From positions 1 to 62,961 of the forward strand of contig MSJI02000824.1 in the NCBI GenBank assembly GCA_001931905.2: DNA of 62,961 bases, given 5' to 3'. Below, in pieces: positions 33,481 to 44,300 of the stretch. Below the pieces are notes generated by a model. The model searched no databases and had not been told where the DNA came from. It saw only the letters and a list, made by a program, of their open reading frames with translations. Within the stretch, counting starts at the first letter, position 1. Every line of letters begins with the position of its first letter. Both the position numbers and the translations under genes were made by a program. This DNA comes from Cladosporium sp. IMV 00045. Taxonomy: Eukaryota > Ascomycota > Dothideomycetes > Cladosporiales > Cladosporiaceae.

Positions 33481-34773
33481 ATGCTCGGTCGTTCAGTCGG
33501 CATCGTCGCCACTTGCAGTGCGCTGGGCGCTAACGCTTTCCTGCTCCCTCCAGGCGTTGCGCCCGGAGGTCCACCACCACCGCCCCACGAGGCTGGCATC
33601 AACCCTTTCACCAGCGTCAATCCGAAGAGCCAGATTCTGGAACTGCCTTGCTCCTCATGCGCCTTTCCAGCAGCGAAGGCCGAGGAAAAGGTCGCTGACG
33701 AGGACGACACCGTGACGATCCAGGGTGGCGCCAACAACCTGGTTCTGAACTTCACCGTTTCCGATGACGGCCAGGAGTTGAACCTGAACGATGTGCCAAT
33801 CTACCCAGTCCAGGCCGGATTTGATGTGCTCGGAAGTGAGAGAGCACACTCCTGGATCGTGCAGCAGCTGCCAGCCTCGAGCTCTATTGAGGATTTGGAG
33901 GCTGATGAGAGCAAGGGCACGCCTCTTCGTATCAGCGGTGCGGGTACCAAGGTCTCACAGAAGAAGATCGTATCGGCGAATGGAGAGGAGGTCGTCCCCC
34001 TGGCTTTCCAGATTCTGAGCCTCAACGATCAGCCAATGACTATCGACGAGGTGGCAATTCAGGTCCTCAGGACTGACGAAGGCGAGCTTCTTATTCTCTC
34101 TGTCGAGCCAGCCCACGAGAACATGATGGATCACCTCCCGATGACTTTTGGACCACCGCCACCTCACCCTCACCACGAAGGCCCTCCTGAGGGTCCCAAG
34201 GATGGCCACGGACCTAAGCAGTGCAACTCTCTTCCGGCTCCCCTGTGCCGCTTCCTCCACGCCATGGACGAGAAGTTCGAGGCCGCAAAGAACAGCCGCA
34301 TCGCCAACGCCGTTGGCTGCGGTGGTCGCAAGAACGGTCCTCCGCACGCCATGCCTGGCCACTTCAGGCCGCACTGGGGTCCTCCTGACGCTGATGGTGA
34401 CCGCAAGCTGGAGGGTGGCATGCCTCACATGCGCCCCCACGGTCACCACGGCCATAAGGGTCCTCACGGCCCCCACGGCCCTCACCACAGACATGCTCTT
34501 GCACACGCTTTCTTCAAGGGTGTCGTTGCCATCCTTATCCCAGTCATGGCAGGCATCTTCGTTGGTTTGACCGTCAGCATGGTTGGCTTGCTTGTTGGCA
34601 AGCTGATCGGCTTCCTCTGGATCAAGTTCGTTCGCGGTGGCAAGCGCGGATATGCTCGCGTGGCTCTGGACGAGGAGGCCGAGCATGAGGATGATGTGCA
34701 GAAAGATTCGGAGGCGCCGCCAGTCTACGAGGACGCCCCTCCGTACGAGCTTAGCGAGAAGGAGCAGAACTAG
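33481..34773 (+). CDS. His-rich single-span membrane protein with PPxY tail
   Basis: 430 residues, one exon. An N-terminal signal peptide (MLGRSVGIVATCSALGANAF) leads into a Pro-rich stretch and a CSSC pair. A beta-rich lumenal domain (~residues 75-215) follows, with NLVLNFTVSDDGQELNLNDV and LRTDEGELLILSVEP. A long His/Gly/Pro-rich linker (~220-345) has HGHHGHKGPHGPHGPHHRH near its end and a Cys-containing segment (CNSLPAPLCRFLHAMDEKF). A hydrophobic stretch with several small-residue motifs spans ~347-385, then a basic stop (KFVRGGKRGY). The acidic cytosolic tail contains PPVY and PPY. Family unknown to me by name, though similar single-span proteins occur widely in ascomycetes. The tail motif fits binding of Rsp5/NEDD4 WW domains, and the linker could bind Cu, Zn or Ni. 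Both are inference. Confidence 0.85.
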   Translation: MLGRSVGIVATCSALGANAFLLPPGVAPGGPPPPPHEAGINPFTSVNPKSQILELPCSSCAFPAAKAEEKVADEDDTVTIQGGANNLVLNFTVSDDGQELNLNDVPIYPVQAGFDVLGSERAHSWIVQQLPASSSIEDLEADESKGTPLRISGAGTKVSQKKIVSANGEEVVPLAFQILSLNDQPMTIDEVAIQVLRTDEGELLILSVEPAHENMMDHLPMTFGPPPPHPHHEGPPEGPKDGHGPKQCNSLPAPLCRFLHAMDEKFEAAKNSRIANAVGCGGRKNGPPHAMPGHFRPHWGPPDADGDRKLEGGMPHMRPHGHHGHKGPHGPHGPHHRHALAHAFFKGVVAILIPVMAGIFVGLTVSMVGLLVGKLIGFLWIKFVRGGKRGYARVALDEEAEHEDDVQKDSEAPPVYEDAPPYELSEKEQN

Positions 34774-35246
34774 ACCGAGTTCACACCACAGCGTCTCAAT
34801 ACGAGACTTGATGTTATACCCACGGAACAAGCGTGGCTTTCTTTTATGGAACAGGAACGGCCAGGCTGGATATGGAAATGGACATGGCGTTTGCATCTTA
34901 CCTTCAGTTGAAGGGCAACCAGTGTAGTATAGCTAGCAGCTACGGTTTTTATATGTTGAATCTACTTCTATATCATATTTTTACATCAAATCACCAACCC
35001 TATTCCCGTGCAGAAAGTGAATAATTATTTAATCGTGAACATTCACCCATGTCTTGGCACAGCGCGACTTCCCCCCGTCCATCCCGCTTGGAGCTCTCTC
35101 CCTCTCCGAACGTCAATCAACAAGCCAGCCCAGCGAGTCGAGCTTCGCAACTCCAGCACCTCACCGCAACGCCCGCCCAGCGCACTTCTGCGCTCCCTCT
35201 CCCCCCTCCCTCACCTCTACAACCCAGCAAACATTCCTCCCAAACC
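34774..35246. other. intergenic before ARP1
   Basis: 3' UTR of the membrane-protein gene, then the C-rich ARP1 leader. No other feature. Confidence 0.6.
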
Positions 35247-36626
35247 ATGGCCGACCTCCACAACACGCCCATCGTAATCGACAACGGCAGCGGCACCATC
35301 CGCGCGGGCTACGCCGGCGAGGACCTGCCCAAATGCTTCTTCCCGTCCTTCGTGGGCCGGCCGAAGCATCCGCGCGTTCTGGCGGGCGGTTTGGAGGGCG
35401 ACACGTTTATTGGAAATCGCGCGCAGGAGTTGAGGGGCTTGCTGAAGATTAGGTATCCTCTTGAACATGGCGTGGTCACGGATTGGGATGATATGGAGCG
35501 GATTTGGCAGTATGTTTATACGGATGAGTTGAAGACGTTGAGTGAGGAGGTGAGTTTCTGTTTCTTGTTTGGGTGATTGAGGGGGATTGAGAGGTCAGGG
35601 ATGAGGAAGATGAGGAAGGGGAGGGATGTTTTTTTAGTTGTTTTAAGGGGGATAACTTTTTTTCATCTTTGGCTGACGATTGCTTTTTTTTGCAGCACCC
35701 AGTATTGCTCACAGAGGCGCCTCTAAACCCCAAAGCGAACCGCGACACCGCTGCTCAGATCCTGTTCGAGACGTTCAATGTGCCCGCGCTCTACACATCC
35801 ATCCAAGCCGTACTCTCACTATACGCCTCGGGCCGTACGACTGGTATTGTCCTTGACGCTGGCGATGGTGTTTCCCACGCTGTGCCTGTATACGAGGGCT
35901 TCGCTATTCCCAACAGCATCCGCCGAATTGACGTGGCTGGCCGCGACGTTACGGAGAACTTGCAAACACTGCTACGCAAAGAAGGCACCGTCTTCCACAC
36001 GAGCGCCGAGAAGGAGGTTGTCAAGCAAATCAAGGAGAAGACCTCATACATCGCCTTGGACCCGAGAAAGGAGGAGAAGGAATGGATGGCCGCCTCATCG
36101 CGCGGCGGAGACACCAAGACGGTCGAGTACGCGCTGCCCGACGGACAAAAGCTGAAGATCGGCCCTGAGCGCTTCAGAGCACCGGAGATCTTGTTCGATC
36201 CTGAGATCATCGGATCCGAGTGGCCGGGTCTTCACCAGATCGTCGTCGACGCAATCAACAGGTCAGACATGGACCTTCGCAAAGCACTGTTTGGCAACAT
36301 CGTGCTCTCCGGCGGCTCGACGATGATCAAGGGGTTTGGTGACAGGTTGTTGCACGAAGTTCAGCGGTTGGCCGTCAAGGATATGCGCATCAAGATCTTC
36401 GCGCCGCCTGAGAGACTGTACAGCACGTGGATCGGCGGTAGCATTCTTGCGGGTCTCAGCACCTTCCGCAAGATGTACGTGACGGTGGATGACTGGCATG
36501 AGAGTAAGTTCTGACCAATTCCCTAACCAATACCGACCTCTCGGTGATGTGTGCATGACATGAGAATCCGCTAACATCGACCGCCCGCCTGCAGATCCAG
36601 ACATCATCCATCAGAAATTCGCCTGA
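35247..36626 (+). CDS. ARP1: actin-related protein 1 (centractin), dynactin filament subunit
   Basis: Forms the short actin-like filament of dynactin, which links dynein to cargo; needed for nuclear migration and hyphal growth in filamentous fungi (ro-4 in Neurospora). Exons are 35247..35549, 35696..36503 and 36595..36626, giving 380 residues, the family's usual length. The start [24 protein letters not shown] contains the phosphate-1 loop. [34 protein letters not shown] (phosphate 2), [18 protein letters not shown] (adenosine region) and [18 protein letters not shown] follow. The last exon is only 32 bp and encodes [10 protein letters not shown]. Wording such as [21 protein letters not shown] distinguishes Arp1 from actin. 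Confidence 0.95.
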
Positions 36627-39114
36627 GCCGGTTTCACGTCGCCAGCAAGGTAATGGTCGACAGCAGTATAGTCACAAGATCTTGCTCGATGACGAACCGA
36701 CGACGTATGGAAAACTCGAAACTCGACAGACACCGCTCAGGAAGAGATGCATGTGGTCATGGTCACTTCACGCGAGCATGATGATGGAAGCCCTACCGCT
36801 CATTACTTGCTTGCTGCTGTATGACGACCCAGCCTCTCTATACCGGCATGAAGATCGACCGGCCGGCTCCGCACTCTGGGGCCTGCGCGCCCTAATTGCC
36901 CGCTCCAGACGTATGCCACGAGGGCGACGGGCTTGAAGGCTGATGATGAGCCGCGGTACCTGTTACTTGATGGATGACGCCGAGAAAGAGAAGGTTGCGA
37001 AGCGAGAAGGGGAGGGCAGAAAAGAAGTGTCTCGTCGTTCGGCTGCTGCTGGCCCTCGGTTCGATGCCATAAAAACACGGCACATTTTTCTCCTCCTACC
37101 CTAATAATAAGGCGGGGCCGTGGAAAGTGCCAGAGGGACAAACGCTTGGGGGAGAAGCATAATGCGGGGAAATCCAAAGCGTGGCAAATTCCCTCTCTCT
37201 CTCTCTCTCTCTCTCGCGCTTCGTATAGTGATAATTAAGGTAGAGTAATGAATGTAACTGAACGGGCTAGAGCGGCAATACAAGGTTTCGCCCTTTCTCA
37301 TGCGGAGACGAGATTTACACACAACGACTTTACCAAGAACCGCGCAGACTAGAACGTACCTTGCAGATCACGCGGCTGAGAGGGGGGCCTGGAGGCTGGA
37401 ATGAGAGGTGGAATGTTAAGCACGTGGACTATAGTGTCTGAGTATACCAGGTGATCAGAAGTAAGTGCAATTCATTATTATCGGAGATGATCCTGAATGA
37501 TGATACGTGTTTCCAATGGACCCATGGACTCGACGGAGCACGACATGTCGCGGCGTTCTTGCACGAGGTCCGAAATCCTCGTCTCGTCTTGCGTGAACAG
37601 ACGCAACTCTGGCGTGCTATTACACACAACTATACCCATGAGGAAGTCGAAACGTAAGAAAAGTCAACTACCTACGTTGTATAGGCACGTAAGAAAGTCA
37701 CCGAGTAGACGAAATGCAACCCGTCAAGCCCAGCCGGCGAAACTCTAGCTTGGCCTATACGCACTGCCTCTTCCGCAGATCGCGAGATCTCACTACTTTC
37801 ACGTAATCGTAATATAACAACAACAACGGCGACGATGATGATGAGGACTCACCCTACCCCGAGCATCGCGGAGAGGCGGCGCGAGGAGAAGGGGGGGAAG
37901 GGCGGGGCCGTTCTACCAGCACGGCTACTTTGCAATAATACACTTGCGGTGGGCAAACCGACAGATCGAACAGAAGAGGCATTTTCCAGGCAGGAATTAC
38001 GTTTGCTTACCCCATGAAAATGCATGTTTTGGGCAATCCTGGGGGTAATAGAAACCTCATGCCTTGGCCATTCACCCCCGCAAAGCCGCTTGTTTCGCCG
38101 CCGTCGACCGGGCGGCTTGTTTGGGGCCGCGCCAGGCCGCGTGACTTGGAGTTTGAGGGGCGACCGCTGGTTCGGCGGTAATGACGAGATGATGTGAGCA
38201 AGTGCCGGCGTCATTTACTGGTTACTAGTGGCGGACACGTGTTTTGGATGGGAGGAAGTGGTCATGTGGTTGGAGGTTCTTGGATGATGTGTTATGGCTT
38301 GGGCCAGGCAGAGACCCAGCCCAGCACAGATGATGAAGTGAGGTGAGCTGCGACGACCTTGATGGGCGAATCGCAGGCAAACATGAGGCCACATTTCGCC
38401 CTATACACAGCAACACAGACTGCACTCAGCAGACACGCAGATCACGCAGGCATCTCGATTCGCAGGCCAAGATGCGGAGAGACGAGCTTGCATAGGCGTA
38501 TAGTTGACCAAAGCGCAGAGTCTCGCGCATCGTCGGCCCAGGGCTAGCGAGCACGTCGTCATGAAAGTGAGCGACTTGTGACTTTTCACTTCCCCCTTCT
38601 CCACACGCAAAAAAACTTTTTACGTACCGTGCACCCAAGTCACTCGCCCAAACTATGCCGCTAACTGCAAAGTCACTGCCGTTAACTGCAAGTACATCCA
38701 TCCTTTATGCCTGGGCCATGAATGGCGACGGGCCAAGAGCGCGCGCGTGATGGCTTTTCTGTGGGCTGGCGAAACGCCCTCTCTCTCGGCCCTCGCGCCA
38801 TCAGAGACGGTGTGAAGGCGCGACTTGTTGCCTCTCTGTGCAAATTTGCCCATTATAAGACCGCCTGATGTCCGGTAGGCTTTTTTGAGGCTCTCTTTCA
38901 TTTTCCAACGGTATCCATCTCTCTCTCCCCCACACTACTTTCAAAGAAGCTCTCACTTTCCATCGATCAACATACCTATCCCGTGCCTGCCAATCACTAC
39001 TGCACGTCGATCTTTCTCTGATCGACCAGCCTACATCAACCTACCTACAACACTTCATATCAACACTTTACCTACCATCCAACTGGTACATCCACTCACA
39101 ACACATCAACAACG
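36627..39114. other. long intergenic with CT microsatellite
   Basis: About 2.5 kb without a supportable gene. A CT repeat lies at 37193..37215. The last ~230 bp (38885..39114) are pyrimidine-rich and likely the leader of the DUF3602 gene. A GGTTCGATGCC string near 37048 is not within a tRNA fold. Confidence 0.5.
37193..37215. repeat. CT dinucleotide microsatellite
   Basis: Uninterrupted CT repeat in intergenic DNA. Confidence 0.9.
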
Positions 39115-39609
39115 ATGTCTTCCCGCAACTACTCCGTCACTGAACCCCATCCCTCCGTCCCCAAGACCGGCACCTTCGTGCTCGGTGGCGGCATCGGCGG
39201 CGCCGGCAACTACAAGCGCTACAACGCATCTGAAATCACCTCCGGCCCCAGCGCCCAAGGCCCTCCCTCGCGCATTACCCTCAACCGCGCCGCCTCTTCA
39301 AACCGCAGCGTCATGCGCGTCGGCCGTGGCGGCGCCGGCAACACCTTCAAGACTCCTGAAGCCGAGGAGCCCATGTTCCAATTCGACGAGGAGATGAACG
39401 CCCGCCGCGAGAACCAGGCTCCTGTCTACCACATCGGCCGCGGCGGCGCGGCGAATTTCGTCGACGAAAGCAAGCCTTTCAACGCTCCTCTGCGCAAGGC
39501 CAGCTCTGACGCTTCTTCCGTGTCAAGCGGTAGCAGTGCCGGCAGCGCCAGGCGTAGCATCGAGGGTGCTATTGGCAAGTTCACCCGCAAGCTTTCTGCT
39601 CGCTCATAG
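39115..39609 (+). CDS. DUF3602 (GRGGAGN-repeat) protein, Par32-like
   Basis: 164 residues, single exon, preceded by a long C/T-rich leader. Three copies of the family motif are visible: GGIGGAGNY at 25-33, VGRGGAGN at 69-76 and IGRGGAAN at 107-114. They are separated by disordered Ser/Pro/Arg-rich linkers and followed by a Ser-rich basic tail (SARRSIEGAIGKFTRKLSARS). Yeast Par32, a DUF3602 protein, is phosphorylated after TOR inhibition and regulates ammonium transporters; that role is not shown here. Strong C-biased codons suggest high expression. No membrane span. Confidence 0.88.
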   Translation: MSSRNYSVTEPHPSVPKTGTFVLGGGIGGAGNYKRYNASEITSGPSAQGPPSRITLNRAASSNRSVMRVGRGGAGNTFKTPEAEEPMFQFDEEMNARRENQAPVYHIGRGGAANFVDESKPFNAPLRKASSDASSVSSGSSAGSARRSIEGAIGKFTRKLSARS

Positions 39610-41314
39610 AGCTTGACGGGATTCTTTCTTCAACACTCACGACGACCCTTGCACTTTTAGCGACTTTGCTGCATTGGCCTTGCTTCTCTTCAAGCGTGGA
39701 CGTTACGGCAACTTTACTCTCAACTCTCTATTCATTCGATATGAACCTGGGTCTTCCTTTTCAACAAACAAATCATTCGGTTCTAGCGACGGCGCAAATC
39801 TGGCATCCAAAAAGCATTGTTTTTCTCGGGATTCTTTGGGTCTTTTATTTATTTACTCTGGGTCTTGGTCGAAAGGGCTGAAGGGTTCTGATCGATCATC
39901 GATCACTATCCCTTCTACTTTCCTTCAACACATCAGACTGTTCGTCGTCTTTTCCAACGAACTGCAACGACAACAACACTACTACACCCAGCGAAGGCGT
40001 TTTCGGAACATCCAAAAAAACTTGGGACCAACAACAAAAGTTTTGAAAGACCTTCGCAGCGAGGGCTGCCTACGTGGCATTCTCATTTTTCTATTATCTA
40101 TTTATCGCAGCATCGTCTTCGGTGTTCTGCACACTCCGGGTTCCATGATCAATCATCATGAGTTGCCCGTGAGGAATGATGGAGGATCAAACTGCCTGTC
40201 TGATGGGCAATGAAATGGGGTTTAATGAATGAGATCGGCGGTGGTAATCTATACGTAACTCCGTAGCTTGCTAGCTTCGCCTTGTCGTTGCTGATTTCGC
40301 TGTATTCCAACCATCCATCCAGAGCCTTCTTCGGGCTTTTTGGTCTTATTTGACTCCTCACTACTTTGCGCACTCTTTCTTATCTTCGTTTGCTTTTCCA
40401 GTGGTTATTCCATCTCGTTTTCCCATTGCCCAAATTCTCGAGTCCAACAAACAGATTGACTACCTTTTGGTCATGAAATCGTGCGGTTTTCCTACGCCAT
40501 CGCACGACGTCGCAAGATCTGCAAAGCCCAAAGCCGCGCGATCTGCAAAATTCTACCACTTGCCAGACCACGTTGCGCGCTTGTGCCCAGCCCAGCAACC
40601 ACTGCCGACCAGTCACGCCAACCAGCTTTTTGCCGCGTTCCAGTTCAGGCGGTCATGGATCTCTGATTTTTCTCCCACCATCGGCCACCGACAGACCGAC
40701 ACAAATGACTTGACTCGAAAACAGGAAAAGCCGCGACTGCCCGCGCGCCCGATGTCTTTCCGAAGAGAAGATCGCTGATCGAAATGATTGACTACCAAAG
40801 GCGTTTGCTTGCGACGCATGATTATCATTATTATTGCTCGTCCGATGGAGGATGGCATTCAGGAGAGAGGATCTAAACGCTGCCGTAGGGCTAGCGAGAT
40901 TTCACATCCGCTTTCCTGCAGGACCAGCTCGCGCGGTCGGCGGTCTCTTCTGTTCTCTGCGGTGATTGGGAGTGTAACTGCAATCGCAGTATTTTCTTGG
41001 CTACTGCTTGACGGCATCCTTCGAGATCACACCCGATAGACGTCTTCGGACGAATGACGTGGACCTGCACTCCGAACGAAAGCAACAATACATGTAGTAA
41101 GGCAGCATGCCATCTTCGCAATTGTCAAGGGAATCATTGGGGTTCGAGGAAATGCTTAACTTTTCCACTCCATTCGACACGTATATTCTCCACCTTAAGC
41201 AAAAATCAAGAGTAAACAATAATTCCCACTGACGAAAACGCACCAGAAACACCATCAAACGAAAACCACTCCGCTTTAAATCCCCCATGTCCTCTATATA
41301 TCAATCACCTCACC
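39610..41314. other. intergenic: 3' ends of DUF3602 and BEACH genes
   Basis: Convergent 3' flanks. A T-rich transcribed-looking tail follows the DUF3602 gene to about 40200. One TACATGTA lies at 41089..41096. ORFs at 39666..40213 and 40350..40778 are low-complexity and not supported. Confidence 0.5.
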
Positions 41315-44300
41315 TCACACTCCCGCTCTCTGCATAACCCCCCACTCCCAGACCTTCCCCTCCTCATCCCCCGTATACACCGCCCCGGCCATGGGCAATA
41401 TGGCTGTGATGCCCGCGCCAATATTCCTCCCATCTTCCTTCGTCATATCGACATGATTCAAGCGATTGACCAGCAACAAATGCCAAGCCCCATCGGCGAG
41501 CGTGGTAAGAGCCCAAACATTCACAACACCATGCGCGTGGCCCGTGAAAAGCAGCTCGCGCTCGACCCACTCGTTCGCGGCGCCGGAGTAGAAGGCGCAG
41601 CTGAGAATCTGGTCGTCGGGAGGGGCGTCGGCGATTTTCTGCGAGACGAGAAGGTGCCCGTTCAGCGTGAAGAGGAGCATGTGCGCGCCGCGGCAGAGCG
41701 CGATGTGGCCTGTCGTGCTGCTGATTTGGGTCGCTTGCACGCTCTGCTTGCTGGGTGCGAGGAGGCTGCGGATGCAGTCGTGCCGGTTGAGGTCCCAGAG
41801 GAGGACTTGGCCGTCGGCGGAGACGGAGAGGAGGGTGCTGAACACGCGGCTGGCGGCGAGGATGGTGACGGGGGCGCGGTGCCCGAAGAGGTAGGTTTTC
41901 CAGTCGATTTCGATCGCGTCGCGCGTCTTGGTTACTGTCCAGATGGCTAGGGTGCAGTCTGCACCAGCGGTGATCAGGGTCTTGCTGTCTGCGAACGTGG
42001 TCGTGGTGACTGGTCCGATGTGTGTGTTTTCGTAGAGGCCGAGCAGGCGTCTGGTGTTCGAAGAGAAGAATCGCAGACTGTGATCGGCGAATCCCCATTG
42101 TATGTATCGATCGCAGTTGGGCAGCATGTGAAGCATGCATGGGCCTGCGCAAAGCACACGGTCTAGAGTTGGCGAGAATATGATCGTCTCAACTTTATGG
42201 CTGTCTTCTACGAGCGGCGCGGGGAGCCTGGTTAGAGACTCTGCCATCGTATCAAGCCTGGCCGTAGCGAACTTCTCCGTTTCTCGGTGAGGGTGAGGCC
42301 GCGGGAAGACCTGGTATGGCGTTTGACCGAAAGAGTGAATGATCCCAATAGTGGCCAGTCGCTCGACAGGATCCTCGATGTTGTCCAGATCTTTCGCTCC
42401 ACCGTAGGACAGATGCTGGAATACGTTTGTGGCCTCGATGGCAGCGTCACCTCGTTGCTTGAAGCCAAAAACAAGATCGACCCATTGGTGTATATTCTCG
42501 CTGACATAAGGACTTTCCAGCGCCTCGCGATGTTTTGCGATGAAGATATGTGGATCGCCCTTGGCCCATGGCGGCAACTTCACGTCACCAACAAGCTCGT
42601 CGTTGCCTTGCTTGGCACCGAAGTCGTAGCCGTTGAGGTTGCTCAGGAATTCAGGGAGGTAGTAGAACTCTGGTGTGAGCTCGCGCACGTCGGTCATGTT
42701 CTCTCGCGAAGCAGAGAGCCATGCTCTTTCGATCGAGTCGAACAGTCTGTCGGCGTGGTCGAAGTTGCCGCCTTGAAGCAGGAGGTAGGACTGTACGAAT
42801 GGTTGCATGCGGATCAGGTAGGATGTGACAATCATGGCCGAAGAGTAATGCGTTCCGTAGTGGAAGGGAGGGGCGTTCTCATCACCCATCTCGGCAAACT
42901 GTTTATACCGATCCTTGTAATCGGCCTCTCGCTGCGGCGTCTGACAGCCCATTGGTTTGGAGAAGTCACGGAAGGTCTTTGGATTTGTGAGGTCAAGCTC
43001 ATCACTGCTGTAGTCGGCTAACACCCATGGGAAGACAGGATATTGTGTCAAATCGTTGAAGGAGCGTCCAGCCATGGTGTTGATGAGCATCAGGTACTGG
43101 AAATTGGACATATCACCCTTGATCCATTTCTTTGTAGCAGCATGCGGCGTGCCGCCTTTGAGCGCACTTGCAAATCTCGATCCAAACGATTGAGGAGCCT
43201 CTTCGGGGTTGCGGAGATTGTCAAGACGCCATGCGTCCTCACTGGCTACGGTGGTTGCACTGTGCACGTGAGGAGCCCGACTGACGATGGCACTGTATAG
43301 TTCGTCTCTCTTACTTTTGTTGATGCAAGTCAGGAGATAGCTTCTTCCATCGGTGAAGAAGACCTCAAGCGAGACGTCGCGGAAAAGGAAGCGCCTCTTG
43401 GAAACGCTCAAGACTTCCATCCAAGTCCAGTTGCGGCTTGCCTGCTCGCCGATGCTATTCCTGCTGCGTTGAGAACCGACATCTTTGCCGGATATCAACT
43501 GCACATACGGGTCTTTCTCATCCTCAGGAGCTTGCGAGACGCTGACGATCTCGCCGTCTGACCTTTGGAAGAAGTTGTCCTGGAGGTATAAACATTTCTT
43601 ACCGATGACCAAGAGACCTTCGCAAGCTTCTAGGCCAACAATGCGGGAGATGTTGTACAGTTGCTGGACCATGTCGCCTCGTTGCAGACTCGTCATGACC
43701 TTCCTGTTCTTGTCTTCGATGATGCCATCTTCACCCTCTTGAGGATCTTCAACCATCTCGAAGCCACCCTCCAGCAGCTGCGAGTTGGAAATGGAATCAC
43801 CTCTCGATCGACCGTCGCCGGGTTTGTCCGACGTGCCATCTGTCGCATCGGCCGGCGTGTTCGGAATGGAAGACACAATGTCGTCTTTGATCGGAGGACC
43901 GACCTGGGTGTTCAAAGCCAGCTTGCTAAGGTTGTGTCGCTCCGAAAATTTCCTCTTCGACTGGTAGCTCTGGGTGTCTGGAGACAAGTCTGGCAGCGTG
44001 CGCATGCGCATGCGATTCGCGCCTTCAGTCTCATCGAGCTGCCATTTGGTGATTTCAGCATTCGCGTCCAGCCCGCAGGGCTGTCTCATCAAATGCTCCA
44101 AGCGAGCGAAGACGGTGAAGACGAGGTGCACATTCTCTTGGTGGTCCTGCATGGACCTCTGTAGCTTCAGCTTCTCTTGCGCGTGGACGTTGGCTCGCCA
44201 ATGCTTCGTGGAACTTTCGTAATGCTGTAGGAAATCGTCCACGCTCGCCTCCTCGCTTTGCCATTGGCGAAGCTTTTCTTTCCGCTTGTTCAGACGCGAC

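Noticed and set aside
33955..34896. 313-codon minus-strand ORF
   Set aside because: Shadow of the His-rich membrane protein caused by strong codon bias.
37040..37062. B-box-like GGTTCGATGCC
   Set aside because: No cloverleaf can be formed around it.
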